A stretch of DNA of 64,000 nucleotides from Microbacterium sp. BR1 (GTDB lineage Bacteria > Actinomycetota > Actinomycetes > Actinomycetales > Microbacteriaceae). A model generated the notes under the pieces. That model was not told the origin of the DNA. It saw nothing but the letters and a program-made list of their open reading frames with translations, and did no database searches. The stretch spans positions 558,001 to 622,000 of the forward strand of contig NZ_NMUN01000004.1 of NCBI RefSeq assembly GCF_002812725.1, in the 5' to 3' direction. Position numbers and translations under genes: made by a program. How positions within the stretch are numbered: the first letter of the stretch is position 1; the number at the start of each line of letters is the position of its first letter. Shown piece by piece: positions 54,333 through 62,144 of the stretch.

Positions 54333-55603
54333 CAGCATCCGGGGCCTATGTCGTTAGGGCTCAAGGCGACAAGAAGTCACGGCTCCAGGGATACGACACC
54401 CTCAAGTGGCCAACCGCGCCCGGCCACACGAAGTCCGTCGTGTCAGACCTCGCTTGGAACCTCGCACCTCTGCAAGACGTTGCCCCCGCAGTGGCGGACC
54501 TTGTCCACATCGCCGCCGGCGCATACATGGCCGATCGCAGCACCAGGCGCGGAGCCCGCTTCAGCCGAGACATCGCGCTCCACGTTACGGTCGTGGCCCC
54601 AGAACTGTGGACCGAGGAGCTCCTCGACACGACCTCGGAGCTTCTAGGCTGGCTTACCGGCGACACCTGGAACCTAACCGTGGCCGGAGGAGCCGAGGTC
54701 GACTTCGAGGAGACCCTGAAGGTCGGCGAGAACGGCTCGGTTGCGCTCTTGAGCGGCGGGCTGGACTCGTTCCTCGGTGCGATCCAACTGCTGATGTCGG
54801 GCGCCGAGACGATCTTCGTTGGGCACAAGGACAGCGCCACGTCGATCCGCGGTGCGCAGTCCACTGTCGGAACCTGGCTGGGCCAGTCTTTCGCTCCTGC
54901 ACCGTCCTACACGCGAGTCCAACTCGCACAAGCAATCAGGCGCCGTGAGCCGAGCAGTCGCAGCAGGGCCTTCATGTTTCTGAGCCTGGGCGTCGCTGTC
55001 GCGAGCAGCCTTGGTTCACGGAGCTTGATTATCCCCGAGAACGGCTACACAGGAATCAATCTGCCACTGAGACCCAATCGAGGCGGCGCCTTGTCAACCC
55101 GCTCCACCCATCCCGAGACGTTCAGGCGCGTCGCAGAGATTCTGACCGCACTGAACATCGACGTCACCGTCACGAACCCGTTCGAATGGATGACGAAGGG
55201 CGAAATGATGCAGAGCATCCGTGGCCTCCGCCCACCGTCCGGCTGGCAGGAGACTGCAGCCGCCACGCTCTCGTGTAGCAAGCTCGGCGGCAACTGGTTC
55301 GGAGGATCGCCCAATCTCAACTGCGGTCTCTGTGTGCCTTGCATGGTGCGCCGCGCAACGTTCATCAAGGCCGAGGTTCCGGACAAGACTCAGTACCTCT
55401 GTCACGCGATATCCGGAACCCACCTCGCCGAACTCATTGACGCCCGACGGGGCGATATCGAGGCCGTCCGATATGCAATCGAGGCTGGAGCGGACGCGGA
55501 CGCAATCGACTCCGGAACCTGGCCACCCGACTACGATCTCGATCGCGTTGAGGGCCTTGTTCAGCGGGGACTGGATGAGCTCGCGATGTTGGAGCTCCCA
55601 TGA
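54329..55603 (+). CDS. qatC: QatC, QueC-like PP-loop enzyme
   Basis: The 424-residue protein uses GTG 54329 overlapping the qatB stop (GTGA). The PP-loop ATP-pyrophosphatase motif is VALLSGGLDSFLGAIQL near residue 140. A zinc cluster like that of QueC lies near the end: TLSCSKLG and NCGLCVPCMVRRATF. QueC makes preQ0 in queuosine synthesis; in Qat systems the homologue is used in defence. An N-terminal domain of about 130 residues is specific to this group. Confidence 0.92.
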   Translation: MTASGAYVVRAQGDKKSRLQGYDTLKWPTAPGHTKSVVSDLAWNLAPLQDVAPAVADLVHIAAGAYMADRSTRRGARFSRDIALHVTVVAPELWTEELLDTTSELLGWLTGDTWNLTVAGGAEVDFEETLKVGENGSVALLSGGLDSFLGAIQLLMSGAETIFVGHKDSATSIRGAQSTVGTWLGQSFAPAPSYTRVQLAQAIRRREPSSRSRAFMFLSLGVAVASSLGSRSLIIPENGYTGINLPLRPNRGGALSTRSTHPETFRRVAEILTALNIDVTVTNPFEWMTKGEMMQSIRGLRPPSGWQETAAATLSCSKLGGNWFGGSPNLNCGLCVPCMVRRATFIKAEVPDKTQYLCHAISGTHLAELIDARRGDIEAVRYAIEAGADADAIDSGTWPPDYDLDRVEGLVQRGLDELAMLELP

Positions 55604-56358
55604 GCAATCGCCAAGACCGACTCCCGACTCTGGACTGCCATGCCCACGTCGCACCAGACGTGACTCACAGCCAACTCGCCACTCTCGGTCACTCTCACGT
55701 CTTCGCGGTTACCCGCAGTCTCTCCGAGGCACGACTTGTCATGAACCGCGACGACCGCGGTCTTACCTGGGGTATCGGCGTCCACCCAGCGGTCGCGACT
55801 GCGCGTGCGGAGTACAACCCAGAAGTGTTTCGTCAGCTCCTTCCTCGGTTTGCGCTTGTGGGAGAGGTCGGTCTGGACCGTCGCGGCGCTCGCGACGAGC
55901 AAGAGCAAATACTCAGTGACGTCCTCGACGCCTGCGACGGCAAGCCAGTCATGATCTCCATCCACTCCACCGGGCGCACACGCGAAGTCCTCGACCTGGT
56001 GAAGCAACGCGCCCATCCCGGCGTCATTCTCCACTGGTTTCTTGGTACGTCTAGCGAGTTGACTGAGGCAATGAGACTTGGGACCTACTTCTCGGTGAAC
56101 AGCGCGATGAGTGACGCTCTGCTAACGGCTATGCCTCGTGACCGAGTGCTGCCCGAGACCGACTTCCCGGCACGGCAGGTACGTGCGCGGACACCCGGTG
56201 AGACGACCGCATTGGAGAAACGCCTTGCTACCCTGTGGCGGGCTTCGAACCAGGAAACTCGCCATCAGCTTTGGACGAATCTGAAGCGCCTCGCTGTCGT
56301 GACCGGCGCTATCGACGTAGTGTCCGAGTCGCTAGCCGACACCCTTCTGACCGTCTGA
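55600..56358 (+). CDS. qatD: QatD, TatD-family metal-dependent hydrolase
   Basis: A 252-residue TIM-barrel hydrolase. Metal ligands appear in LDCHAHVAP, a central ALVGEVGLDRRGA, the HSTGRTREVL and ILHWFLG histidines, and LPETDFPAR. The family includes 3'-5' DNases such as TatD. It is the last gene of qatABCD, its ATG overlapping the qatC stop. The chain is complete, so the system is predicted functional, unlike several other cargo genes here. Confidence 0.9.
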   Translation: MSNRQDRLPTLDCHAHVAPDVTHSQLATLGHSHVFAVTRSLSEARLVMNRDDRGLTWGIGVHPAVATARAEYNPEVFRQLLPRFALVGEVGLDRRGARDEQEQILSDVLDACDGKPVMISIHSTGRTREVLDLVKQRAHPGVILHWFLGTSSELTEAMRLGTYFSVNSAMSDALLTAMPRDRVLPETDFPARQVRARTPGETTALEKRLATLWRASNQETRHQLWTNLKRLAVVTGAIDVVSESLADTLLTV

Positions 56359-56648
56359 GGCGAGGGCCTACCGGGGCTCCACTACCGCAGGGTCGGAGTC
56401 GTGACAGCGCCCTCCGCGCGCTCCCGGCGCTCAACGAAGCCGCCACCTCTCAGCACGCCGCAGGGGCTGAAGGCTTCCCACATGCGGGTCGCGCCCGGGC
56501 CCTTCGGAGCCTTCCAAATGTCGACACCTCGGCGTACCCTGGAAGGCGAGGCGGATTTCTCCTTACCTTTGGGCCGCTCGCGGCAGACCTTCGGGTCACT
56601 CTCCACGCACCGTCTCGACAATGACTCGCGTGTTGAGAGGAGCCCATC
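56359..56648. other. gene-free gap after qatD
   Basis: 290 bp with no recognised gene. Open frames exist on both strands (for example a minus-strand frame containing GVDIWKAPKGPGATRMW) but have no supported start or family. The end includes the GAGAGGAG ribosome-binding site of the next gene. Confidence 0.4.
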
Positions 56649-57011
56649 ATGATCCGCCTACTGTGGACGGCCAGCGCCGAGGTTCGCTACTTCCTGCGCC
56701 GCTACATGCCGAGCAATGTCCTGCTCGACCTGATCCGCACCCGGAAGGGACTGAAGTGGGGCGTGCCAGCGATGCTTCTTGCCGGCCCCTACCTGGCCGT
56801 CGCCTTCTGGTGCACCACGCTCATCGAGAGTGGCGGCCCGGGGTGGCTCCACCTCGTAGTCCTGCTCTGCATCTGGAACGCTCTCAAGATGCTGGCCATC
56901 GGCCCTGTGAGCGTCGTTCTCCTCACGAAAGCTCGCGCCCGTGCGTACCGCGCGCAGCGGCAGGAACGCTCCGATATGACACTGCGCGAACTCACTCGAA
57001 GCCCTCGCTGA
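56649..57011 (+). CDS. small membrane protein often labelled sulfate permease
   Basis: The 120-residue protein starts at ATG 56649 after GAGAGGAG. It has a basic N-terminus (FLRRYMPSNVLLDLIRTRKGLKWG) and two membrane helices (PAMLLAGPYLAVAFWCTTLI and WLHLVVLLCIWNALKMLAIGPVSVVLL), then a basic tail. Similar proteins of actinobacterial elements carry the name sulfate permease in databases, which their size makes unlikely. A link to the transfer apparatus is conceivable. Confidence 0.6.
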   Translation: MIRLLWTASAEVRYFLRRYMPSNVLLDLIRTRKGLKWGVPAMLLAGPYLAVAFWCTTLIESGGPGWLHLVVLLCIWNALKMLAIGPVSVVLLTKARARAYRAQRQERSDMTLRELTRSPR

Positions 57012-57047
57012 GTTCAAGTGCCAGGCGGCCTGTGCCGACCCGGCGCG

Positions 57048-58034
57048 CTACAGCGTGCGCGTCGGAGCAGGCGAAGGTGGGCGGACCTGCTCCATGTCGA
57101 GTCGCTCTCGTGACACCTGGCCTGGTCCAACCAGACTCGCGAGGTCCGAAGTATCCGCCACCAGGGACGCTATGCCATCGCGCAGCAAACGATGCGGCCC
57201 AACGCTCGCGGCACTCGTGACCGGGCCAGGGACGGCTCCGACACGTCGGCCGAGTTCGGCGGCTCGCTGGGCAACCACAAGTGAACCTGACCGACCGCCT
57301 GCCTCGACGATGACCGTCGCAGAGGACAGCGCAGCCATCAGCCGGGCGCGGGCGATGACCCGGTGCCGAGACGGAACGGCGCCGGGCGGAACCTCGCTTG
57401 CAAGAAGACCGACATCAGCGACGCGATCAAGCAGGTCGCGATGGCCGACGGGGTACGGACGATCGACTCCGTTGGCGAGGATGGCGATCGTGTCGCCACC
57501 CGCCGCGAGGGCTGCCAGATGTGACGCGCCTTCGATCCCGTAGGCGCCTCCCGCAACGACAACTCGTTCGTCTGCGGCAACGGAACTGGCGAGTTCCCGA
57601 GCTACGTAGTCGCCGTAGGACGTGCATGCCCGAGCGCCGGCGATCGTGACGAAATCGCTCATCGGACGGGAGAGGAAGGATGACGCGCCGCGAGTCCACA
57701 GCAGGTAGGGCGCAACTTCACCAAGATCGTCGACGGCGGTAGGCCAGTCGCTATCGCCTGGGACGAGTGCTCGAACTCCCGATTGCTGCACCTGGTCGAT
57801 ACGCGCGGCGAGTTCCTTCGCGTCTGGCACGCTGAGGTGGTCGCGCCAGACCTGCGCGTCCACAGGGCTCAGCCCGACTACTGCACCGTCGTGTTCAGCG
57901 AGCCAAAGCGTTTCAACTGCGCCGAGCCGGGCCAAGATGCGTCCTGTCACCGGGTCATTGGGCTCGACGAGCATCGACAGCACCATCCTCGCAGTGCGCT
58001 CATCGCTCGCGACATCACTCAAGCTGGCCATCAT
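57048..58034 (-). CDS. DprA-like DNA-processing protein
   Basis: The 328-residue protein has a Rossmann-like DprA/Smf domain with VTIAGARACTSYGDYVARELA, VVAGGAYGIEGASHLAALAAGG, IAILANGVDRPYP, and VIVEAGGRSGSLVVAQRAAELGR. DprA binds ssDNA and loads RecA in transformation; element-borne copies may protect or process entering single strands. It lacks the usual C-terminal winged helix. Two ATG codons (58034 and 58031) follow GAGAGGAA; a GCGCACCT box lies 30 bp upstream. Confidence 0.85.
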   Translation of the reverse strand: MMASLSDVASDERTARMVLSMLVEPNDPVTGRILARLGAVETLWLAEHDGAVVGLSPVDAQVWRDHLSVPDAKELAARIDQVQQSGVRALVPGDSDWPTAVDDLGEVAPYLLWTRGASSFLSRPMSDFVTIAGARACTSYGDYVARELASSVAADERVVVAGGAYGIEGASHLAALAAGGDTIAILANGVDRPYPVGHRDLLDRVADVGLLASEVPPGAVPSRHRVIARARLMAALSSATVIVEAGGRSGSLVVAQRAAELGRRVGAVPGPVTSAASVGPHRLLRDGIASLVADTSDLASLVGPGQVSRERLDMEQVRPPSPAPTRTL

Positions 58035-58062
58035 CGGTTCCTCTCGGCGCTCGTTACCGACG

Positions 58063-58070
58063 AGGTGCGC
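58063..58070 (-). promoter_or_regulatory. GCGCACCT leader box before the DprA-like gene
   Basis: The minus strand has GCGCACCT 28 bases before the dprA-like start, the same octamer as in the transfer-block leaders. Confidence 0.4.
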
Positions 58071-58107
58071 AGAGCGCTACCGACGGATCAGCAACTCGGA
58101 ACCGCAG

Positions 58108-58437
58108 CTAGGAGTCATCGCTCGCTTCGTCCACGATGAGTCCGGCCTCGACCAGCGCCGCACGTACGGCCTTACGATCCACGCCCATCCGGCGACCGAT
58201 CGCGCGCATCGAGACGCCCGCTCGGGCGAGTCGCACCGCCTCCGCCTTCTCGTCGATCCCCAGCCCCGGGCGGCGGCTAGGCACGTTGCGGCGACGCAGG
58301 TGCGCGAACACCGTGGCGCGATGGATGCCATACCTCTCGGCGAGTGCCTTGACGCTCATCCCTGCCAGGTAGTCGCCGACGAGCGCGTCCACCTCAGCGG
58401 CGGTGAGGAAAGTTTGAGCCGTCTCGACAGTCCTCAC
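58108..58437 (-). CDS. helix-turn-helix protein, split-off recombinase C-terminus
   Basis: From a GTG at 58435-58437 this encodes 109 residues with two HTH units: LAGMSVKALAERYGIHRATVFAHL and ARAGVSMRAIGRRMGVDRKAV, key parts ERYGIHRATV and RRMGVDRKAV, resembling the DNA-binding tails of Hin-type and other serine recombinases. The frame remains open upstream through 58564 into the attachment core, where it is in phase with the recombinase frame at 9850. It could be expressed alone when integrated, or as the tail of a fused recombinase in the circle. Confidence 0.75.
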   Translation of the reverse strand: MRTVETAQTFLTAAEVDALVGDYLAGMSVKALAERYGIHRATVFAHLRRRNVPSRRPGLGIDEKAEAVRLARAGVSMRAIGRRMGVDRKAVRAALVEAGLIVDEASDDS

Positions 58438-58564
58438 AACGGGGCCACGATCGTCCTTCGGAGCGGTATCCTGGGGGCGTCGAGAGACCTCGTAGACCCC
58501 ACGGTCTAGGCGGTTGACCAGGGTCTTTGTCTTGGGGGCGGAGTTGCCGAACGTACTACTCAGG

Positions 58565-58572
58565 CACCCCAA
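58565..58572. repeat. attR core, 8-bp direct repeat CACCCCAA
   Basis: Second copy of the attL core. Its last A is the first base of the metallopeptidase ATG. Left of it is element sequence, right of it chromosomal coding sequence. Confidence 0.65.
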
Positions 58573-58922
58573 TGATTGATCTGAATGCCGAGGCGTTCGA
58601 GGCGCTGGTCGTCTCAGAACTCGATGCGCTCCCCGACGAGATGGTCGAGGGGCTCGACAATGTCGTCTTCGTGGTGGAGGACCGCCCCGAGGACGGCACT
58701 CTCGATCTGCTCGGACTGTACGACGGCACGTCACTCACCGAGCGGGACCGCTACGGGATCGGCGAGTTGCCCGATCGCATCATCGTCTATCGCGAGCCCC
58801 ACCTCGCGGCCTGCGAGAACGAAGACGAGCTTCGCGACGAGGTGCATACGACCCTCGTGCATGAGATCGCCCACTTCTACGGCATCGATGATGAGCGTCT
58901 GCACGAATTGGGCTGGGCATGA
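58572..58922 (+). CDS. zincin-type metallopeptidase (DUF1025 family)
   Basis: The 116-residue protein (MIDLNAEAFEALVVSELDAL...) has the HExxH-containing segment TTLVHEIAHFYGIDDERLHELGW, key HEIAHFYGIDD, typical of the short MMP-like zincins of actinobacteria. Its substrate is unknown. The conserved start ATG lies on the attR core, so the sequence upstream is now element DNA with no ribosome-binding site. In the empty chromosome it would directly follow tRNA-His. It is coupled to clpS by a 4-bp overlap. Confidence 0.88.
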   Translation: MIDLNAEAFEALVVSELDALPDEMVEGLDNVVFVVEDRPEDGTLDLLGLYDGTSLTERDRYGIGELPDRIIVYREPHLAACENEDELRDEVHTTLVHEIAHFYGIDDERLHELGWA

Positions 58923-59218
58923 TGTCGACCGCCCTCCCCGACATCGACCGAGACGTGCGGCAAGAGCAGAACCCCCAGCATCCGGCCGTCTGGCAGACCG
59001 TCGTCTGGAACGACCCGGTCAACCTGATGAGCTACGTCGTGCACGTGTTCCGGACCTACTTCGGCTTTTCGGTCGATCGCGCTACCGCACTCATGATGGA
59101 TGTCCACGAACGTGGACACGCGATCGTGGCCGAGGGCCCACGCGAGCAGATGGAGTTGCACGCGCAGGCGATGCACGACTACGGCCTGTGGGCCACCGTT
59201 CGGAGGGTTCCCCAATGA
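58919..59218 (+). CDS. clpS: ATP-dependent Clp protease adaptor ClpS
   Basis: The 99-residue protein has the ClpS core VVWNDPVNLMSYVVHVFRTYFG, with the N-degron pocket residues Asn-Asp-Pro near position 30, and LMMDVHERGHAIVAEG. ClpS delivers N-end rule substrates to ClpAP/ClpCP. It starts at the first of two ATG codons overlapping the metallopeptidase stop and overlaps DUF2017 by 4 bp. Confidence 0.93.
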   Translation: MMSTALPDIDRDVRQEQNPQHPAVWQTVVWNDPVNLMSYVVHVFRTYFGFSVDRATALMMDVHERGHAIVAEGPREQMELHAQAMHDYGLWATVRRVPQ

Positions 59219-59745
59219 CCGACAATGCGCTCATTCTGACGATCTCGCGCCTCGAGGCTCAGCAACTCGCCGACCTCGTCGCCCAGTTCTCGGAGTTGCT
59301 CGAGCCCCACGCCGTCGCGGATGCCGAGGCGTCCGACGCGGCCGATGATCCGGCGCTCGCCCGCCTGGCGCCTAACCCCTACCCCGACGACGAAGAGGCC
59401 GCTGCCGAGTTCCACGACGCGACGCGCCACGATCTGCTCGAGCGCCGCCAGCACGACGCCCTTCGGGTGCTGGCCGACCTGGCGCCGTCGTTCGCCTCCG
59501 GCGACCCGCACGCGCTCCATCCGACCATCGCCCCGCAGGACGACACGATCGATCTCGCGATCGAGGGTGACGCCGGGTGGGCCTGGATGCGTACTCTCAC
59601 CGCCATTCGGCTCGTGATCGCCACACGACTCGGCGTAGTGGGCGACGACGACGACCACGATCCGAACGATGACCGCTTCGCCGTGTACGACTGGATCGGC
59701 TTCCGCCTGGACGGGATCGTCCGCGCTCTCGAGACCGCCGACTGA
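59215..59745 (+). CDS. DUF2017 family protein
   Basis: A 176-residue acidic protein (MTDNALILTISRLEAQQLADL). It has LARLAPNPYPDDEEAAAEFHDATRHDLLERR (key NPYPDDEEA) and a C-terminal YDWIGFRLDGIVRALE. DUF2017 regularly follows clpS in actinobacteria and may act in the same proteolysis pathway, but its function is not established. Confidence 0.88.
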   Translation: MTDNALILTISRLEAQQLADLVAQFSELLEPHAVADAEASDAADDPALARLAPNPYPDDEEAAAEFHDATRHDLLERRQHDALRVLADLAPSFASGDPHALHPTIAPQDDTIDLAIEGDAGWAWMRTLTAIRLVIATRLGVVGDDDDHDPNDDRFAVYDWIGFRLDGIVRALETAD

Positions 59746-59804
59746 CGGACCGCGGAGTGCTCGTTACGGGATGACCGCCCGCCATGCTCTCGCGGAGCGG
59801 TCGC

Positions 59805-60407
59805 TCAGGGCATCGAGACGATGAGCGTCGCCCGCCCCTCGGGATCGTCCGCGAGGATGTGCGCACGCTCCTGAGCCGCCCACCGGTCCCAGTGGGGTCG
59901 GTAGGTATCACCGTCGCGTTGCAGTGCGCGTCGCTTGCGGGCCTCGACAGGGGCGTCGACCCAGACGGCGATATCGCACAGACGCCGTGTCTGGGCGGTG
60001 ATGATGCCCGAGCCCTCGACGATGAGCGGGAGCGATGGATCGACCGCGTGCGCCTCGGCCGGCGCATCCATCTCCCAGTCATGGCGACGCCACACACCCA
60101 TCAGCCCTCGGGCGTGGGGCACGAGGATGTCCTGGCGTGCGATCTCGACCCCGGACCCGAGGCCGTCCCACCCGGGATAGATGGAATCGAGCGCCACCAG
60201 TTGCACTCGACCCGCGGATGGCCACTGCCGCACGAGTGCCGCCGCCAAGCGCGACTTCCCTGCACCGCTCTGACCATCGATGAGCACGACGGGGTTGAGG
60301 GCGTCGAGGCCGCGCACGTCGCGCACGATGCGCGCGACCGCGGCTTCGGACGCCGCGACGAGAGGGTCGTCCGGCGTCTGCCTACTTCTTGAGGGCGCGG
60401 ATGACAC
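59805..60407 (-). CDS. P-loop kinase-like protein (uridine kinase-like)
   Basis: The product has Walker A LIDGQSGAGKSRLAAAL near residue 50, LDSIYPGWDGL, LIVEGSGIITAQTRRL and the RDGDTYRPHWDRWAAQE lid region. This resembles uridine kinase or related small NTP-dependent kinases. The substrate is not certain. The start is unclear; GTG at 60405-60407, overlapping the previous gene's end by 26 bp, is used here. It ends close to 59805 and is convergent with DUF2017. Confidence 0.7.
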   Translation of the reverse strand: MSSAPSRSRQTPDDPLVAASEAAVARIVRDVRGLDALNPVVLIDGQSGAGKSRLAAALVRQWPSAGRVQLVALDSIYPGWDGLGSGVEIARQDILVPHARGLMGVWRRHDWEMDAPAEAHAVDPSLPLIVEGSGIITAQTRRLCDIAVWVDAPVEARKRRALQRDGDTYRPHWDRWAAQERAHILADDPEGRATLIVSMP

Positions 60408-60702
60408 GGCTGAGCGCCCGGCCGGCGACCCACAAGAAGGGGATACCGACGCCGAGCAGCGCGATGATGTTCGGCTCGAAACGCAGGTCGTCACCCCGGC
60501 GGATGTACGCGCCGAAGGGCATCGAGTAGCCGCCACCGCCGCCACCCTCGTTGCCCTTCTCGTCCGACCCGCCGCCGAAGCCGTGCCACGTCGCGGCGAC
60601 GGGGATGATACGCACGCCGTCGACGTCCTGCTGATCGCCGTAGGCGCTGCTGACGCCGAAGTGAACGGACTGCTTGGCGAGCTCCTGTGCAATGTTGGGC
60701 AT
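60382..60702 (-). CDS. GerW/YtfJ-like protein
   Basis: The 106-residue protein has the family order QSVHFGVSSAYGD, GVRIIPVAATWHGFGGG, a glycine run (EGGGGGGYSMPFGAYI) and a C-terminal membrane helix (IIALLGVGIPFLWVAGRAL). These YtfJ/GerW-type proteins also occur in non-sporulating actinobacteria, where their role is unclear. Confidence 0.82.
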   Translation of the reverse strand: MPNIAQELAKQSVHFGVSSAYGDQQDVDGVRIIPVAATWHGFGGGSDEKGNEGGGGGGYSMPFGAYIRRGDDLRFEPNIIALLGVGIPFLWVAGRALSRVIRALKK

Positions 60703-60754
60703 CCCCCCACGCTAGCGCGCGATCCCGTCAGTGACGAGAGGTTTGCGGATGCGA

Positions 60755-62014
60755 TCAGTCGTGGGACGCGGGTGGACGGGGGTGCGACGGAAGGGCCGTC
60801 GGCCGCTCCGACCGGCCGACGAAGGTGGCACGCATGACGGCGGCGCCGCCGAATCGCGCGGACGCCGCATCGAGGGTGTCTTCGAGCTTTCGACGATCTT
60901 CGTCGTCATCCCACAACGACTGCCCTCGCGCCGCTGGACGGAGGTTCTCGGCGCGCACACCGAGCAGGCGAATCGGTTGCCGTGCGTCGATCGAGGTGAA
61001 GAGATCACGCGCCTCGTCACCGATTCGCTGACCGACGTCCGTCGGTTCGGACAGTGTGCGAGACCTGCTGATCGTCGTGAAATCCGCAAAGCGGACCTTG
61101 ATCGCCACGGTCGCGGCGTCCCATCCCCCCGCGCGCAGCCGCCGGGCAACGCGATCGGACAGGCGCAGGAGTTCGGAACGGAGGAATGCGGGGTCCGAGA
61201 CATCCTCGTGAAAGGTCTCTTCGTGGCCGATACTCTTCTCGACCCGGGTCGTGGACACTTCGCGGGGATCGATCCCTCGAGCCAACTGTGCGAGCCGCTC
61301 GCCCGAAGCAGCGCCCACGATCCGATCGAGGACGTCGCGCGGGGTCTCGACGATGTCGGCGATCGTGCGGATGCCTCGCGCCTCGAGCGCCTCGGCGGAC
61401 TTGGGACCGACACCCCACATGGCGCGCACCGACCGCGGTCCCAGGAAGGCCGCTGTCTCTGCCGCCGGGACGATCAGCATGCCATCGGGCTTGCTGATGG
61501 TCGACGCCATCTTCGCGACGTGCTTGGTCGCGGCGACCCCGACGCTGCAGGTCAGGCCCGTCTGTTCCTTGACGCGCTGGCGCAGCATCCGGGCGATCTC
61601 GCCGGGGCTCCCCCAGAGTCGTCGGGCGCCGCGGACGTCGAGGAACGCCTCGTCGATCGACAGCGGCTCCACGAGCGGTGTGACGTCGTGGAAGATCCGC
61701 ATGACATCCGCCGAGAGCGCGAGGTAGCGGTCGAAATGCGGCGGGACGACGATCGCGCGGGGGCACAGGCGCAGCGCCTGTGAAACGGGCATCGCGGATC
61801 GGACACCGAAACGGCGTGCCTCGTACGAAGCGCTCGAGACGACCGACCGCCCCTCGGGCGCGCCGATGATGATGGGCTTGCCGCGCAGCGCGGGATTGTC
61901 GAGCACCTCGACTGCTGCATAGAACGCGTCCATATCGACATGCAGGATTCCCGTGCCCGAGTCGTCGGCGTCGTCGGCGGAGACGATCCGCCCGCTCCCG
62001 TCGCCGCGTCCCAT
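60755..62014 (-). CDS. dinB: DNA polymerase IV
   Basis: The 419-residue Y-family polymerase has ILHVDMDAFYAAVEVLDNP with the first catalytic Asp. SYEARRFGVRSAMP, PLSIDEAFLDV with the Asp-Glu pair, and helix-hairpin-helix MWGVGPKSAEALEARGI follow. The little-finger domain lies at about 290-400. It copies damaged templates with low fidelity. The start is ATG 62012-62014 (MGRGDGSG). No beta-clamp motif is obvious at the C-terminus beyond a basic Pro-rich tail. Confidence 0.92.
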   Translation of the reverse strand: MGRGDGSGRIVSADDADDSGTGILHVDMDAFYAAVEVLDNPALRGKPIIIGAPEGRSVVSSASYEARRFGVRSAMPVSQALRLCPRAIVVPPHFDRYLALSADVMRIFHDVTPLVEPLSIDEAFLDVRGARRLWGSPGEIARMLRQRVKEQTGLTCSVGVAATKHVAKMASTISKPDGMLIVPAAETAAFLGPRSVRAMWGVGPKSAEALEARGIRTIADIVETPRDVLDRIVGAASGERLAQLARGIDPREVSTTRVEKSIGHEETFHEDVSDPAFLRSELLRLSDRVARRLRAGGWDAATVAIKVRFADFTTISRSRTLSEPTDVGQRIGDEARDLFTSIDARQPIRLLGVRAENLRPAARGQSLWDDDEDRRKLEDTLDAASARFGGAAVMRATFVGRSERPTALPSHPRPPASHD

Positions 62015-62110
62015 GCTCCCATTCTCGCCTGGGGCACCGACACTCGCTCGCCTGCTTGGCGTTCTCACCGTTTCCATAGGCCCTGAAGAGACAACCATCA
62101 CGCGCCGTAC

Positions 62111-62126
62111 ATACCCTCGGGGGTAT
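62111..62126. promoter_or_regulatory. CsoR-like copper operator ATACCCTCGGGGGTAT
   Basis: The 16-mer is a palindrome with one mismatch and matches the ATACCCCC-GGGGGTAT style of CsoR copper-sensor operators. It lies 19 bp before the start codon of the DUF2202 lipoprotein gene. Confidence 0.6.
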
Positions 62127-62144
62127 TGCAACGGAGGTAATGAG

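Larger units (their letters stand above)
9851..58572. mobile_element. integrative and conjugative element inserted at tRNA-His
   Basis: The 48.7-kb segment is bounded by the CACCCCAA repeat. It contains a serine recombinase at the left end, a MobF relaxase, a TraG/VirD4-type coupling protein, VirB4-, TrbL- and VirB1-like transfer proteins, ParB, a prim-pol protein, antirestriction and SSB-like genes, and variable cargo. Left and right of it the chromosomal order orn, tRNA-His, metallopeptidase, clpS is what Microbacteriaceae usually show uninterrupted. Presence of relaxase, coupling protein and secretion ATPase suggests self-transfer, although one transfer gene (the peptidoglycan hydrolase) carries a frameshift. 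Cargo covers anti-phage defence, restriction-modification and metal resistance. Confidence 0.85.

Noticed and set aside
56649-57011. Sulfate permease
   Set aside because: A 120-residue protein with two helices cannot be a SulP-type permease; the database name seems to be an old mis-annotation.
9851-58572. Prophage
   Set aside because: No capsid, portal, terminase or tail genes are present; transfer genes show a conjugative element.
58438-58734. Extension of the right-end HTH gene into the metallopeptidase gene
   Set aside because: Beyond the attachment core the frame is antisense to a conserved chromosomal gene; only the part up to 58564 belongs to the element.
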